A stretch of DNA of 64,000 bases from Candidatus Ferrigenium altingense (GTDB taxonomy: Bacteria > Pseudomonadota > Gammaproteobacteria > Burkholderiales > Gallionellaceae). Within the stretch, counting starts at the first letter, position 1, and each line of letters opens with the position of its first letter. Shown here piece after piece: positions 50,506 through 58,762 of this stretch. The position numbers and the translations under genes were made by a program. The stretch spans positions 248,001-312,000 of the forward strand of contig JAHRYS010000001.1 in NCBI GenBank assembly GCA_020621985.1, given 5' to 3'. A model generated the notes under the pieces. That model had not been told where the DNA came from, did no database searches, and saw only the letters and a program-made list of their open reading frames with translations.

Positions 50506-51759
50506 TCAAACCCGTTCCAGTACCGCCGCAAAGAATCCGTCCGTGTTGTGCAGGTGCGGGCGCAACTCCAGATAGTCGCCCGTATCCAGCGCGATCTTTT
50601 GCTGTTGCAGCACCTCGCTGGCCGGGCGCAGCACGAAGTCGGGATGCGCGGTGAGGAAGGCTTGCACGATAAGCTGGTTCTCTTCCGGCAGGATGCTGCA
50701 AGTCGCGTACACCAAACGGCCGCCTTTCTTCAGCAGGCGGCTGGCGGAGGCGAGGATGGCGGCCTGCTTGCGCGTAACTTCCTCGATGCTGCCGGGCGAT
50801 TGGCGGAACTTCAGATCCGGGCTGCGGCGCAGCGTGCCCAGGCCGCTGCACGGCGCATCCACCAACACGCGGTCGATCTTGCCGGACAGGCGTTTCACCT
50901 TGAGGTCGTTCTCGTGCGCGATGAGCATCGGCTGGATGTTGCTGGCGCCGGAGCGTTTCAGGCGCGGCTTGAGATTGGCGAGGCGTTTTTCGGATGTATC
51001 CATCGCGTATAAACGGCCCTGCGAATTCATCAGCGCGGACAGCATCAGAGTCTTGCCGCCCGCCCCGGCGCAGAAATCCACCACCATGTCGTTGCGCTTC
51101 GGCGCGAGCAGGAAGCCGAGCAACTGGCTGCCCTCGTCCTGCACTTCTATCTTGCCTTCGGTGAACAGCGCGTCTTTATTCAGCGGGATTTTTTCCTTGA
51201 GGCGGATGCCGACGGGCGAGTAGGGCGTGGCGGCGGCTTCGATATTCTTATCGTGCAGCAGTTGCAGCACATCGTCGCGCTTGGCGAGCAGGGTGTTGAC
51301 GCGAATGTCCAGCGGCGCGCCTTGTTGCATGGACAGGCCGATGGCGAGAATGTCCTCATCGGAATAGGAGGCATGCATTTTTTCCACCAGCCATTCCGGC
51401 AGTTCGGCCTGCACCGGCAACGGCTGGTCGCCGGTCTTCACGCCCTTCACCGTGGCGAGCCATTCCTTCTCGTCGTGCTTCAATACCGGTTCGATCTCGC
51501 GCAGGTTGTAGCCGCCGAACCTGACCAGCCAGGCGAGCGCCATGCGGCGCGGGGTAGCATTGCCGGCGCAGGTGATTTCCAGCAGCAGGCGATGGCGCAA
51601 TACGCCGAACACGGTCTCGGCGACCAGTTCACGTTCATTCGAGCCGATGCGCTCGTCCTTGAAAAAATAGCGCAGCGTGGTGTCGGCCGGGTGCGCCAGC
51701 GGCAGGATGGCGCGCAGTGCCTGGATGGCGAGTTCCAGACGGTATTCGGTAATCAGCAT
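50506..51759 (-). CDS. RsmB-like RNA cytosine-C5 methyltransferase
   Basis: A 417-residue SAM-dependent enzyme of the RsmB/NOL1 family. The N-terminal NusB-like helical domain (RYFFKDERIGSNERELVAET) is followed by a Rossmann domain with DFCAGAGGKTL (SAM loop), DAPCSGLGTLRR (motif IV Cys) and YATCSILPEENQ (motif VI Cys), the two cysteines used in m5C transfer. It ends NTDGFFAAVLERV. It may methylate 16S rRNA, but the exact target cytosine cannot be told from sequence. It is convergent with ssb. Confidence 0.9.
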   Translation of the reverse strand: MLITEYRLELAIQALRAILPLAHPADTTLRYFFKDERIGSNERELVAETVFGVLRHRLLLEITCAGNATPRRMALAWLVRFGGYNLREIEPVLKHDEKEWLATVKGVKTGDQPLPVQAELPEWLVEKMHASYSDEDILAIGLSMQQGAPLDIRVNTLLAKRDDVLQLLHDKNIEAAATPYSPVGIRLKEKIPLNKDALFTEGKIEVQDEGSQLLGFLLAPKRNDMVVDFCAGAGGKTLMLSALMNSQGRLYAMDTSEKRLANLKPRLKRSGASNIQPMLIAHENDLKVKRLSGKIDRVLVDAPCSGLGTLRRSPDLKFRQSPGSIEEVTRKQAAILASASRLLKKGGRLVYATCSILPEENQLIVQAFLTAHPDFVLRPASEVLQQQKIALDTGDYLELRPHLHNTDGFFAAVLERV

Positions 51760-51872
51760 GGATAGTTGGGCTTCTCAAATTCAGGCGCGCAGTTTAACAG
51801 GGTTGCCGATGTAACGCTTCGGGCGCAGGCATCTTCGGGCGGATGAATGAAGGACGGCGGCAGTGCAACTAG

Positions 51873-51896
51873 GCCGAAATATATAGATATTTCGGC
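51873..51896. repeat. Perfect 10-bp hairpin upstream of the hemerythrin gene
   Basis: GCCGAAATAT-ATAG-ATATTTCGGC lies about 110 bp before the first hemerythrin start and about 115 bp from the methyltransferase start. It is AT-rich with no T run, so it could be an operator or an mRNA leader hairpin. Confidence 0.5.
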
Positions 51897-52100
51897 ATAT
51901 AGGCTTTTTCAGACCGAGGTGGTATGTTTTGAGCGGGTTGTTTTTCAGCCGATAAATTTTCGCCAGAGATGGCGATGGTTTTGGGCAGGATATACCGTAG
52001 GAGGCCATGATGAGTCTGATATGGACAAAGAAGTTTGACCTTGCCCCCGAAAAACGTATTTCTTAACTTATGGTAGATTTCAAGTTAAGGAGACGTAAAA

Positions 52101-52400
52101 ATGACGGCAGAAAAAAGCAAGAGAGCGGCATACACACTGGAGTACAAGCTGGAGGCGGTGCGATTGGTTCAGGGCGGCCAGGCATGTTTGATGACAGCCA
52201 AAGTGCTGGGTATTCCGAAGCAGACATTGGAGAATTGGGTCAGGCAGGCGGCAAAAGGGAAGCTGGCCGGTGCAGGTGCCAAGCCGGTGAGCGCAGAGCA
52301 AATGGAGCTGGCGCGCTTGAGAGCAGAACTTGCGCGGGTCAAGATGGAGCGCGACATCCTAAAAAAAGCGACGGCGTACTTTGCGCGGGAGTCAGCGTGA
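52101..52400 (+). CDS. IS3-family OrfA, transposase helix-turn-helix protein
   Basis: A 99-residue protein. Its N-terminal HTH (YTLEYKLEAVRLVQGGQACL, then AKVLGIPKQTLENWVRQAA) recognises the inverted repeats. A leucine-rich coiled coil (ELARLRAELARVKMERDILK) follows. Near its end is an A7G slippery run (52361-52368), where ribosomes can shift to the -1 frame to make the OrfAB transposase. Confidence 0.95.
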   Translation: MTAEKSKRAAYTLEYKLEAVRLVQGGQACLMTAKVLGIPKQTLENWVRQAAKGKLAGAGAKPVSAEQMELARLRAELARVKMERDILKKATAYFARESA

Positions 52401-53293
52401 AGTACGCCTGGATTGAGCGGCATAAAAATCGTTGGCCGATCACCCTGCAATGCGAAGTGCTGAACGTCAGCGCGAGCGGATACTTTGAGTATCAGCGTCG
52501 CAAAGGTTCTGGACACCCCGCGACGCCTGGCAAGCGCATCAATGATGAAGCCCTGCTGGTTCACATCAAGGCAGCGCATGCCGCCAGCAAAGGCGAATAC
52601 GGCTGGCCGCGAATCTGGCAAGAACTCCGTGCCAGTGGTGTGCGTGTCTGGAAAGAACGGGTTCGGCGGCTCATGAAGGAACACGGCATCAAGGCACGAG
52701 GAAAGCGTAAATTTGTTGTTACCACCGACAGCAAGCATAACCTGCCGATCGCGCCGAACTTGCTCAATCGCAACTTCCAGCCTGATACGCCCGACTGTGT
52801 ATGGACTAGCGACATCACCTATATCCAGACCGATGAAGGCTGGTTGTATCTGGCTATCGTCCTTGATCTGTACAGCCGTCAGGTAGTCGGCTGGAGCATG
52901 CAAGCCCACATGCAGACCCGCTTGGTGACGGATGCGCTCAGGATGGCATGGTTCAGGAGACGACCGGAGCCCGGGCTGATCTTCCACTCGGATCGGGGTA
53001 GTCAGTATTGCAGCCACACATTCCAGCAAACGCTGGTTGAATACGGCATGCAAAGCTCAATGAGCCGCAAAGGGAACTGCTGGGACAACGCGCCAACGGA
53101 AAGCTTGTGGGGGTCATTGAAGGTGGGACGGTTGTACGGCATGCGGTTTGAAACACGGCGCCAGGCGATGGACGAGGTGATTGACTGGCTGACGTACTAC
53201 AACCACAGAAGGCTGCACTCGACACTGGGCTATATCAGTCCGATGCAGTTCGAGAAAAACTGGTTGGCGGCACAGTTGAAGGATGCCGCATAA
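52397..53293 (+). CDS. IS3-family OrfB, DDE integrase-type transposase
   Basis: A 298-residue catalytic part. It has an HTH_21-like segment (HAASKGEYGWPRIWQELRAS, then KARGKRKF) and an rve integrase core with the DDE triad in WTSDITYIQT, FHSDRGSQY and NAPTESLWGSLK. The C-terminus NHRRLHSTLGYISPMQFE is typical. It is in the -1 frame relative to orfA and normally made as an OrfAB fusion; the GTG at 52397 overlaps the orfA stop. The frame is open upstream to 52070, but that part is only orfA read in another frame. Confidence 0.95.
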   Translation: MKYAWIERHKNRWPITLQCEVLNVSASGYFEYQRRKGSGHPATPGKRINDEALLVHIKAAHAASKGEYGWPRIWQELRASGVRVWKERVRRLMKEHGIKARGKRKFVVTTDSKHNLPIAPNLLNRNFQPDTPDCVWTSDITYIQTDEGWLYLAIVLDLYSRQVVGWSMQAHMQTRLVTDALRMAWFRRRPEPGLIFHSDRGSQYCSHTFQQTLVEYGMQSSMSRKGNCWDNAPTESLWGSLKVGRLYGMRFETRRQAMDEVIDWLTYYNHRRLHSTLGYISPMQFEKNWLAAQLKDAA

Positions 53294-53774
53294 TGAGCGT
53301 GTTAAGAGATACGGATTACAGGGGCAAGGTCAGTTGAGCATCGGGAATGCGATTATCGATGCCGAACATAGAAATTTGATAAGCATGGTCAATGATGTAA
53401 GTCATGAGATCAAGATCAGGGATGGTTCGGCCCTGTCGCAAGCGTTTAAGCTGCTCGAGAATTGGCTATGTGTTCATTTTGTCAACGAGGAAAAGATTGC
53501 GCAGGCGATCAATTTCCATTTTGCTCAACACAAACTGGCGCAACAACATTCGCTGAAGGAACTTCGGTACATGAAAAATGAGCTGGTGGACAAGGATGGT
53601 GTGTGGTCAGACAGTGCCGTGAATCATTTCACCCGTTCCTTGAAGAATTGGATGATTGATGAGCACATCATCAAACTGGATATGCTGATGAAGCCAGCGC
53701 TGCAAAATTATGATTACAACTTCTGGCCCAATTGTAAGGATGGCGAAGCTGGCCATACTGCGGGGGGGGGCTGA

Positions 53775-53979
53775 AATCCACACTTCAAGCTCCGGAGGGT
53801 GTGGATGCGGCTGTGGATGTGATAGTTAGCCATTCGTTGGCCGCGCGTATTCTTGAGACAGGCATCGTCGCCGACGATTTCGCCGCTACGATCAACAGAC
53901 CATCATCCATTAATGGGGTAATATTCCAAGCGGTTGCACTGGCAGCCAATTTTGGGCGGATATATCACAGGATGGCATG
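53775..53979 (+). other. Open frame of unknown meaning between the two hemerythrin genes
   Basis: Shifted by one base from the end of the first hemerythrin, a frame runs from the G9 tract (53762-53770). It reads LKSTLQAPEGVDAAVDVIVS, later ILETGIVADDFAATINRPS and NFGRIYHRMA, and stops at 53977-53979, overlapping the second hemerythrin ATG (ATGA). It has no start codon of its own. It could be the old C-terminal extension of hemerythrin 1 put out of frame by an indel in the G run, or chance. Confidence 0.3.
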
Positions 53980-54399
53980 ATGGAAAAATGGACGGATGAG
54001 CTGAGTGTCGGGAATGCATCAATCGATGCCGATCACAAAAAATTGATAATAATGGTCAATGGCTTGGAGACTATGATCAAGGCGAGGGATAATTTCGCCT
54101 TGCCGCAAGCACTTGAACAGCTCGAGCACCATTTATATATGCATTTTCTCAACGAGGAAAAAATTGCGCAGGCGGTCAATTTTCCTTTTGGCAAAAACAA
54201 GCTGGAGCACCAATATGTGCTGAAGGAGTTTCAGCACATGAAAGGTGAGTTGATCGCCAAGAATGGCATATGGTCTGATGGTGCGGCAGAGCATTATTCT
54301 CATTTCCTGAGTGATTGGATAACCGATCACGTCGTTAAGGAGGATATGCTGATGAAGCCGGTGCTGCAAACCTATCCGTATGACTTCAAACCCGACTGA
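53977..54399 (+). CDS. Bacteriohemerythrin 2
   Basis: A 140-residue single-domain hemerythrin that would bind O2, or sense O2 or NO, at a di-iron centre in the cytoplasm. Visible ligands are H20 (DADHKK), H56 and E60 (HFLNEE), H78 (LEHQY) and H118/D123 (DHVVKED). The usual HxxxH of the third helix is not complete: the position four before H78 is Asn. It is a tandem paralogue of the disrupted gene at 52007, with a similar upstream segment (GGGCGGATATATCACAGGAT). An alternative ATG is one codon later. Confidence 0.88.
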   Translation: MMEKWTDELSVGNASIDADHKKLIIMVNGLETMIKARDNFALPQALEQLEHHLYMHFLNEEKIAQAVNFPFGKNKLEHQYVLKEFQHMKGELIAKNGIWSDGAAEHYSHFLSDWITDHVVKEDMLMKPVLQTYPYDFKPD

Positions 54400-54514
54400 G
54401 CGGTAGCTTTGATACGGTGAGGGGCAGCCCTATAGCCCAGGAAGAGAGTCGGGCAGGCAATTCGCGCAGCGGATACTCGCAAAGGCCGCAAGCCTCCGGT
54501 CTATGCGATCCGCC

Positions 54515-55228
54515 TCACGCTGGTTCGGGGATGATCTCGCGCAGTACCTGAAAAATTTCGCGGTAATTCTTAGGAGGCTTCCCGGCCTCCATTTCCTTTT
54601 GCGCGTTGCGGATCAGCGTGCGCAAGCGTTGCGCGTCGGCTTGCGGATGAGCGGCGAGCAACTCGGTCAACGCGCTGTCGTTTTCCATCAGGCGGTCGCG
54701 CCAGCGTTCCAGTTGGTGCATATACGCGATGTGATGTTGTGATTTCCCCTTCCATGCGTCCAGCTTGGCGAGGATGGGAGCGGTATCCACTTCGCGCATC
54801 AGCTTGCCGATGTATTGCATCTGGCGGCGCTGCGCGCCGAACTTGTTGATGTTCTTCATCTCGCGGATCGCATCGCGCAAGTTCTCGGGGATGTCGAGTT
54901 GCGCGATCTGGTCCTTGCCCAGCTCGGTTAATTCCTTGCCGAGGTCGCGCAACTCGTGCATCTGCTTTTTGATCTTGGTCTTGCTCGGAGGCAGCTCCTC
55001 CTCATCTTCCGCGACCTTGGGTTGATTGCGCAGGCCGCGCCCCCGGGTAGATGAGCTGTTTGGGGTGCGCGCGTGGGGACGGATGACTTCTACGCCGCCA
55101 TCATCGTGTTCCTCGGCATCGCATACCTCGGCAACGTCGTGCTCATCTTCATCCTCGTCATCTCCCAGATGAATATAGAGCGGCTCGTTTTCGCCGTGGG
55201 CTTTTGGGGTTTTATTGTGCGTGGTCAT
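54515..55228 (-). CDS. darP: DarP/YjgA, ribosome-associated 50S assembly factor
   Basis: A 237-residue protein. Residues about 78-237 match DarP (formerly YjgA, DUF615): PPSKTKIKKQMHELRDLGKE, LDIPENLRDAI, FGAQRRQMQYIGKLMREVD and YREIFQVLREI. DarP helps shape the peptidyl transferase centre in late 50S assembly. Compared with the E. coli protein of about 183 residues, it carries an extra acidic, low-complexity N-terminal region (about residues 16-50, LYIHLGDDEDEDEHDVAEV). It is divergent from pmbA with an 80-bp gap, an arrangement seen in many proteobacteria. Confidence 0.9.
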   Translation of the reverse strand: MTTHNKTPKAHGENEPLYIHLGDDEDEDEHDVAEVCDAEEHDDGGVEVIRPHARTPNSSSTRGRGLRNQPKVAEDEEELPPSKTKIKKQMHELRDLGKELTELGKDQIAQLDIPENLRDAIREMKNINKFGAQRRQMQYIGKLMREVDTAPILAKLDAWKGKSQHHIAYMHQLERWRDRLMENDSALTELLAAHPQADAQRLRTLIRNAQKEMEAGKPPKNYREIFQVLREIIPEPA

Positions 55229-55307
55229 AACAGTTAATGTGGCTGGCCTTAATGTGGAAGGCCGATGCTGCTATGATACCGCTTTTCGCCAATAACCCGC
55301 TTTGCTT

Positions 55308-56678
55308 ATGAATTCCCCGGTATCTTCTAACCCGCGTTTCTCCCATTCCGCCGATGCGTTACGCAACATCGCCCAGGACATGCTGGACTATGCCAAACAG
55401 CGCGGCGCATCAGCCGCCGCCGCCGAAGTTTCGACAGGTTTTGGCCAGGCCGTCACGGTGCGCCAAGGCGAGGTGGAAACCATCGAATATAACCGCGATA
55501 AAGGCTTGGGCATCACTGTCTATATCGGCCAGAAGCGCGGCAATGCCAGCTCTTCGGATTTTTCGCCGCAGGCGGTGCGCGACACGGTGGATGCGGCGTT
55601 GTCGATCGCCAGCTACACCGCAATAGACGACTGTTCTGGCTTGCCGGAGGCGGACATGCTGGCGCGCGATTGCCCCGATCTGGACTTGTACCACCCGTGG
55701 GATTTGCCGGTGGATGATGCGATCGAGTTGGCCAAACGGTGCGAGCAGGCCGCGCTGGATACCGATAAACGCATCAGCAACTCGGAAGGCGCGACGGTGA
55801 ATGTGCACGAGGCGCAGTTCGTGCATGCCAACAGCCTCGGCTTTATCGGCGGCTACCCCACTTCGCGCCACAGTCTTAGCTGCGCGGTGATCGCCGGCAA
55901 GGACGACGCGATGGAGCGCGACTACTGGTACAGCGTGGCGCGCGATGCCAAGGATTTGCTGGATGTGCAACAGCTCGGGCGGATTGCGGCGGAACGCACC
56001 GTGCGCCGCCTGAACGCGCGCCAGATCGACACCATGCAGGTGCCGGTGCTGTTCGAGGCGCCGATCGCATCGAGCCTGCTGGGCAGTTTCGTCGGCGCGG
56101 TGAGCGGCGGCAGTCTGTACCGCAAATCATCGTTCCTGCTCGATCAGCTGGGCAAACCGGTTTTTGCGCCGCATATCAACATCGAAGACATCCCGGACAT
56201 CCGCAAAGGGCTGGCCTCCAGCCCGTTCGATGACGAGGGCGTGCGGGTGCAACGCCGCGCGATTGTCGAGAACGGCGTGCTGAGCGGCTATTTCCTCGGC
56301 AGTTATTCGGCGCGCAAGCTGGGCATGCGTTCTACCGGCAATTCGGGCGGCAACCACAACCTGATCCTGAAAGCGTCGGGGGATCAATCCGGCGAGCTCG
56401 ATTTTGCCGGGCTGCTGAAAACCATGTCGCGCGGACTGCTGGTCACTGAATTGCTGGGTAGCGGCGTCAATGCGGTGACCGGCGATTACTCGCGCGGCGC
56501 GGCAGGATTTTGGGTGGAGCACGGCGAGATCCAGTATCCGGTGCAGGAAATCACCATCGCCGGAAACCTGAAAGACATGTACCGCAACATCGTTGCGGTC
56601 GGCAACGACATTCTGGTGCAAGGCTCGCGGCAGTGCGGGTCGATTCTGGTGGAAGGCATGACCGTGGCGGGGCGATAG
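55308..56678 (+). CDS. pmbA: PmbA/TldE, metalloprotease partner subunit
   Basis: A 456-residue protein of the TldD/TldE heterodimer, which cleaves unfolded peptides such as microcin and CcdA antitoxins. Marks are NRDKGLGITVYIGQKRGNAS, GFIGGYPTSRHSLSCAVIAG, GVLSGYFLGSYSARKLGMRS and the C-terminal NDILVQGSRQCGSILVEGMT. It lacks the HExxxH of TldD, as expected for TldE. The ATG at 55308 is used; the frame opens two codons earlier at a TTG. A CcdA-type antitoxin, the known kind of substrate, is encoded 8 kb away. Confidence 0.93.
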   Translation: MNSPVSSNPRFSHSADALRNIAQDMLDYAKQRGASAAAAEVSTGFGQAVTVRQGEVETIEYNRDKGLGITVYIGQKRGNASSSDFSPQAVRDTVDAALSIASYTAIDDCSGLPEADMLARDCPDLDLYHPWDLPVDDAIELAKRCEQAALDTDKRISNSEGATVNVHEAQFVHANSLGFIGGYPTSRHSLSCAVIAGKDDAMERDYWYSVARDAKDLLDVQQLGRIAAERTVRRLNARQIDTMQVPVLFEAPIASSLLGSFVGAVSGGSLYRKSSFLLDQLGKPVFAPHINIEDIPDIRKGLASSPFDDEGVRVQRRAIVENGVLSGYFLGSYSARKLGMRSTGNSGGNHNLILKASGDQSGELDFAGLLKTMSRGLLVTELLGSGVNAVTGDYSRGAAGFWVEHGEIQYPVQEITIAGNLKDMYRNIVAVGNDILVQGSRQCGSILVEGMTVAGR

Positions 56679-56744
56679 GGTGCAACGCCCCTGATTTATT
56701 GCCGCGCACAAGAGAGGGCGCTATACCCGAAATAAAACCGGCGC

Positions 56745-56803
56745 GTAGCGTGCGCTGTGCGCACGACAACACACCCCAAAACCGTGCGCACAGCGCACGC
56801 TAC
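56745..56803. repeat. Palindromic repeat, GTGCGCTGTGCGCAC family, copy 2
   Basis: GTAGCGTGCGCTGTGCGCAC and its inverse GTGCGCACAGCGCACGCTAC enclose the loop GACAACACACCCCAAAACC. It is in the opposite orientation to the copy at 48311. It occupies the middle of the 243-bp gap between pmbA and glyA, which otherwise shows no gene. Confidence 0.82.
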
Positions 56804-56921
56804 CGATAGCATGACCAACACTTTCAAATGCCCCGGATCAGCCTTGCCCCTGTAGCGTATCCCTGCAACATGGTAAAATCCGCCGCTTTCCCGCTTTCAT
56901 TATTTATTAGGAATATTCGCC

Positions 56922-58169
56922 ATGTTCTCCAGCAAAAATACCATTGCCCAGACCGATCCGGAATTGTGGGTAGCGATCCAGAACGAAAACCGCCGCCAGG
57001 AAGATCACATCGAGTTGATCGCCTCGGAAAATTACGCCAGCCCGGCGGTGATGGAAGCACAGGGCAGCAAGCTGACCAATAAATACGCCGAGGGTTATCC
57101 CGGCAAGCGTTATTACGGCGGCTGCGAGTATGTGGACGTGGCCGAGCAACTGGCCATCGACCGCGTGAAGGCGCTGTTCGGCGCGGAATATGCCAACGTG
57201 CAGCCGAATTCCGGTTCGCAGGCAAACCAGGCGGTGTACATGTCGGTGCTGAAACCCGGCGACACTATCCTCGGCCTGTCGCTGGCGCATGGCGGGCATT
57301 TGACGCACGGCGCGTCGGTCAATGCCAGCGGCAAGCTGTATAACGCCATCCAGTACGGCTTGGATAAAAACGAAGAAATCGATTACGACCAGGTGCAGGC
57401 ATTGGCGACGGCGCATAAGCCGAAGATGATCGTCGCGGGCGCGTCGGCCTATTCGCTGGTGATCGACTGGAAACGCTTCCGTGAAATTGCCGACAGCGTC
57501 GGCGCGTACCTGTTCGTGGACATGGCGCATTACGCCGGCTTGATCGCGGCGGGCGTGTACCCCAGCCCGGTCGGCATCGCGGATTTTGTTACCAGCACCA
57601 CCCACAAGACCCTGCGCGGCCCGCGCGGCGGCATTATTCTCGCCAAGGCGGAATATGAAAAAGTGCTGAACTCGGCGATTTTCCCCGGTATTCAGGGCGG
57701 CCCGCTGATGCACGTGATCGCCGCCAAGGCGGTGGCGTTCAAGGAAGCGGCCAGCAAGGAATTCAAGGAATACCAGAAGCAGGTGGTGGACAATGCGCGC
57801 GTGATGACCAAGGTGCTGCAGGAACGCGGCCTGCGCATCGTGTCCGGGCGCACCGACAGCCATTTGTTCCTGGTGGATTTGCAGGCCAAAAACATTACCG
57901 GCAAGGATGCCGAAACCGCGCTGGGGCGTGCGCATATCACGGTGAACAAGAATTCCATCCCCAATGACCCGCAAAAACCGTTCGTGACCAGCGGCATCCG
58001 CATCGGCAGCCCGGCGATGACCACGCGCGGTTTCAAGGAACTGGAGGCGGAGAAATTGGCGCACCTGATTGCCGATGTGCTGGACGCACCGGAAGACGAC
58101 GCGGTGATCGCGCGCGTGGTAGGCGAAGTGAAGCTGCTGTGCGACAAGTTTCCGGTGTATGGAAACTAA
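56922..58169 (+). CDS. glyA: Serine hydroxymethyltransferase
   Basis: A 415-residue PLP enzyme that converts serine and tetrahydrofolate to glycine and 5,10-methylene-THF. It starts [20 protein letters not shown]. The PLP lysine is K229 in [14 protein letters not shown], and [15 protein letters not shown] and [12 protein letters not shown] are present. TTAGGAAT precedes the ATG. glyA followed by nrdR and the rib genes is a common proteobacterial order. Confidence 0.98.
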   Translation: MFSSKNTIAQTDPELWVAIQNENRRQEDHIELIASENYASPAVMEAQGSKLTNKYAEGYPGKRYYGGCEYVDVAEQLAIDRVKALFGAEYANVQPNSGSQANQAVYMSVLKPGDTILGLSLAHGGHLTHGASVNASGKLYNAIQYGLDKNEEIDYDQVQALATAHKPKMIVAGASAYSLVIDWKRFREIADSVGAYLFVDMAHYAGLIAAGVYPSPVGIADFVTSTTHKTLRGPRGGIILAKAEYEKVLNSAIFPGIQGGPLMHVIAAKAVAFKEAASKEFKEYQKQVVDNARVMTKVLQERGLRIVSGRTDSHLFLVDLQAKNITGKDAETALGRAHITVNKNSIPNDPQKPFVTSGIRIGSPAMTTRGFKELEAEKLAHLIADVLDAPEDDAVIARVVGEVKLLCDKFPVYGN

Positions 58170-58170
58170 A

Positions 58171-58262
58171 GCTGGAAAGTGGAAAGTGGGGCGGCACTTC
58201 GTGCCTCAGTGGGGAGTGGAGAAACCACTTCCCACTTTCTACTTCCCACTTCCTACTCACCA
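58171..58262. repeat. Repeat-rich spacer between glyA and nrdR
   Basis: It contains AAAGTGGAAAGTGGGG and later CCACTTCCCACTTTCTACTT and CCCACTTCCTACTCACC, which can pair as an imperfect hairpin. An inner hairpin is GGCACTTCGTGCC. The right arm matches the rpoB-rpoC spacer repeat (19831-19887). Confidence 0.6.
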
Positions 58263-58757
58263 ATGAAGTGCCCATTCTGTAAAGGCGACAACACCCAGGT
58301 GGTGGATACCCGCGAAAGCGAGGAGGGCGACAGCATCCGCCGCCGCCGCCGTTGCCAGTCGTGCGACAAGCGCTTCACCACTTACGAGACCGTGGAACTG
58401 CGCATGCCGCAGGTGGTCAAGCAGAACGGGATGCGCAGCGAATTCGACGCGGCAAAGCTGCGCACCAGTTTCAGCCGCGCGCTGCACAAACGTCCGGTAC
58501 CAACCGAACTGGTGGATGCGGCGATCGATCACGTGACCCAAAAAGTTTTCGCATTGGGCGAACGCGAAGTCGGTTCGCGCCAGATCGGCGAGATGGTGAT
58601 GAAGGAATTGCTGAAGCTCGACAAGGTCGCCTACATCCGCTTCGCCTCGGTGTACAAGAGTTTTCAGGATGTCGGCGATTTCGCCGAAGCGGTTGAGGCG
58701 GTGAGCAAGTCGCCGACGCGCAGGGGCGCGGGGCGCAGCGCGAAGCGAACGGCCTAG
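58263..58757 (+). CDS. nrdR: NrdR, ribonucleotide reductase repressor
   Basis: A 164-residue regulator. The zinc ribbon has C3, C6, C31 and C34 (MKCPFCKG ... [12 protein letters not shown]), and an ATP-cone domain covers about residues 46-136 ([20 protein letters not shown]). In its family it senses ATP/dATP and represses nrd genes at NrdR boxes. The start at 58263 gives the universal MKCPFC start; the longer frame reads into the repeat. ribD follows after 5 nt. Confidence 0.96.
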   Translation: MKCPFCKGDNTQVVDTRESEEGDSIRRRRRCQSCDKRFTTYETVELRMPQVVKQNGMRSEFDAAKLRTSFSRALHKRPVPTELVDAAIDHVTQKVFALGEREVGSRQIGEMVMKELLKLDKVAYIRFASVYKSFQDVGDFAEAVEAVSKSPTRRGAGRSAKRTA

Positions 58758-58762
58758 CTAGT

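Larger units (their letters stand above)
52036..53332 (+). mobile_element. IS3-family insertion sequence, 1297 bp, apparently complete
   Basis: Terminal inverted repeats of about 32 bp begin TGACCTTGCCCC and end GGGGCAAGGTCA. The flanking 3-bp direct repeat is GTT (52033-52035 and 53333-53335). Two overlapping frames, orfA (52101-52400) and orfB in the -1 frame, are both intact. The clean target duplication and intact ORFs point to a recent insertion. Confidence 0.95.
52007..53774 (+). pseudogene. Bacteriohemerythrin gene 1, split by an IS3-family element
   Basis: The first ten codons (52007-52035, MMSLIWTKK and the first two bases of a Leu codon) lie left of the insertion and the remainder (53336-53774) lies right of it. 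Removing the element and one GTT target copy restores MSLIWTKKLSIGNAIIDAEH in frame, with the iron-ligand segments DAEH, HFVNEE and DEHIIKLD. Bacteriohemerythrins bind O2 at a di-iron site in a four-helix bundle. AGGAGG precedes the start. The protein would end in HTAGGG at a run of nine G. The gene is a tandem paralogue of the intact one at 53977 and is now inactive. Confidence 0.92.

Noticed and set aside
52070-53293. Single 407-codon transposase
   Set aside because: The first part is orfA read in the wrong frame. The real product is made by a -1 frameshift from orfA at the A7G run.
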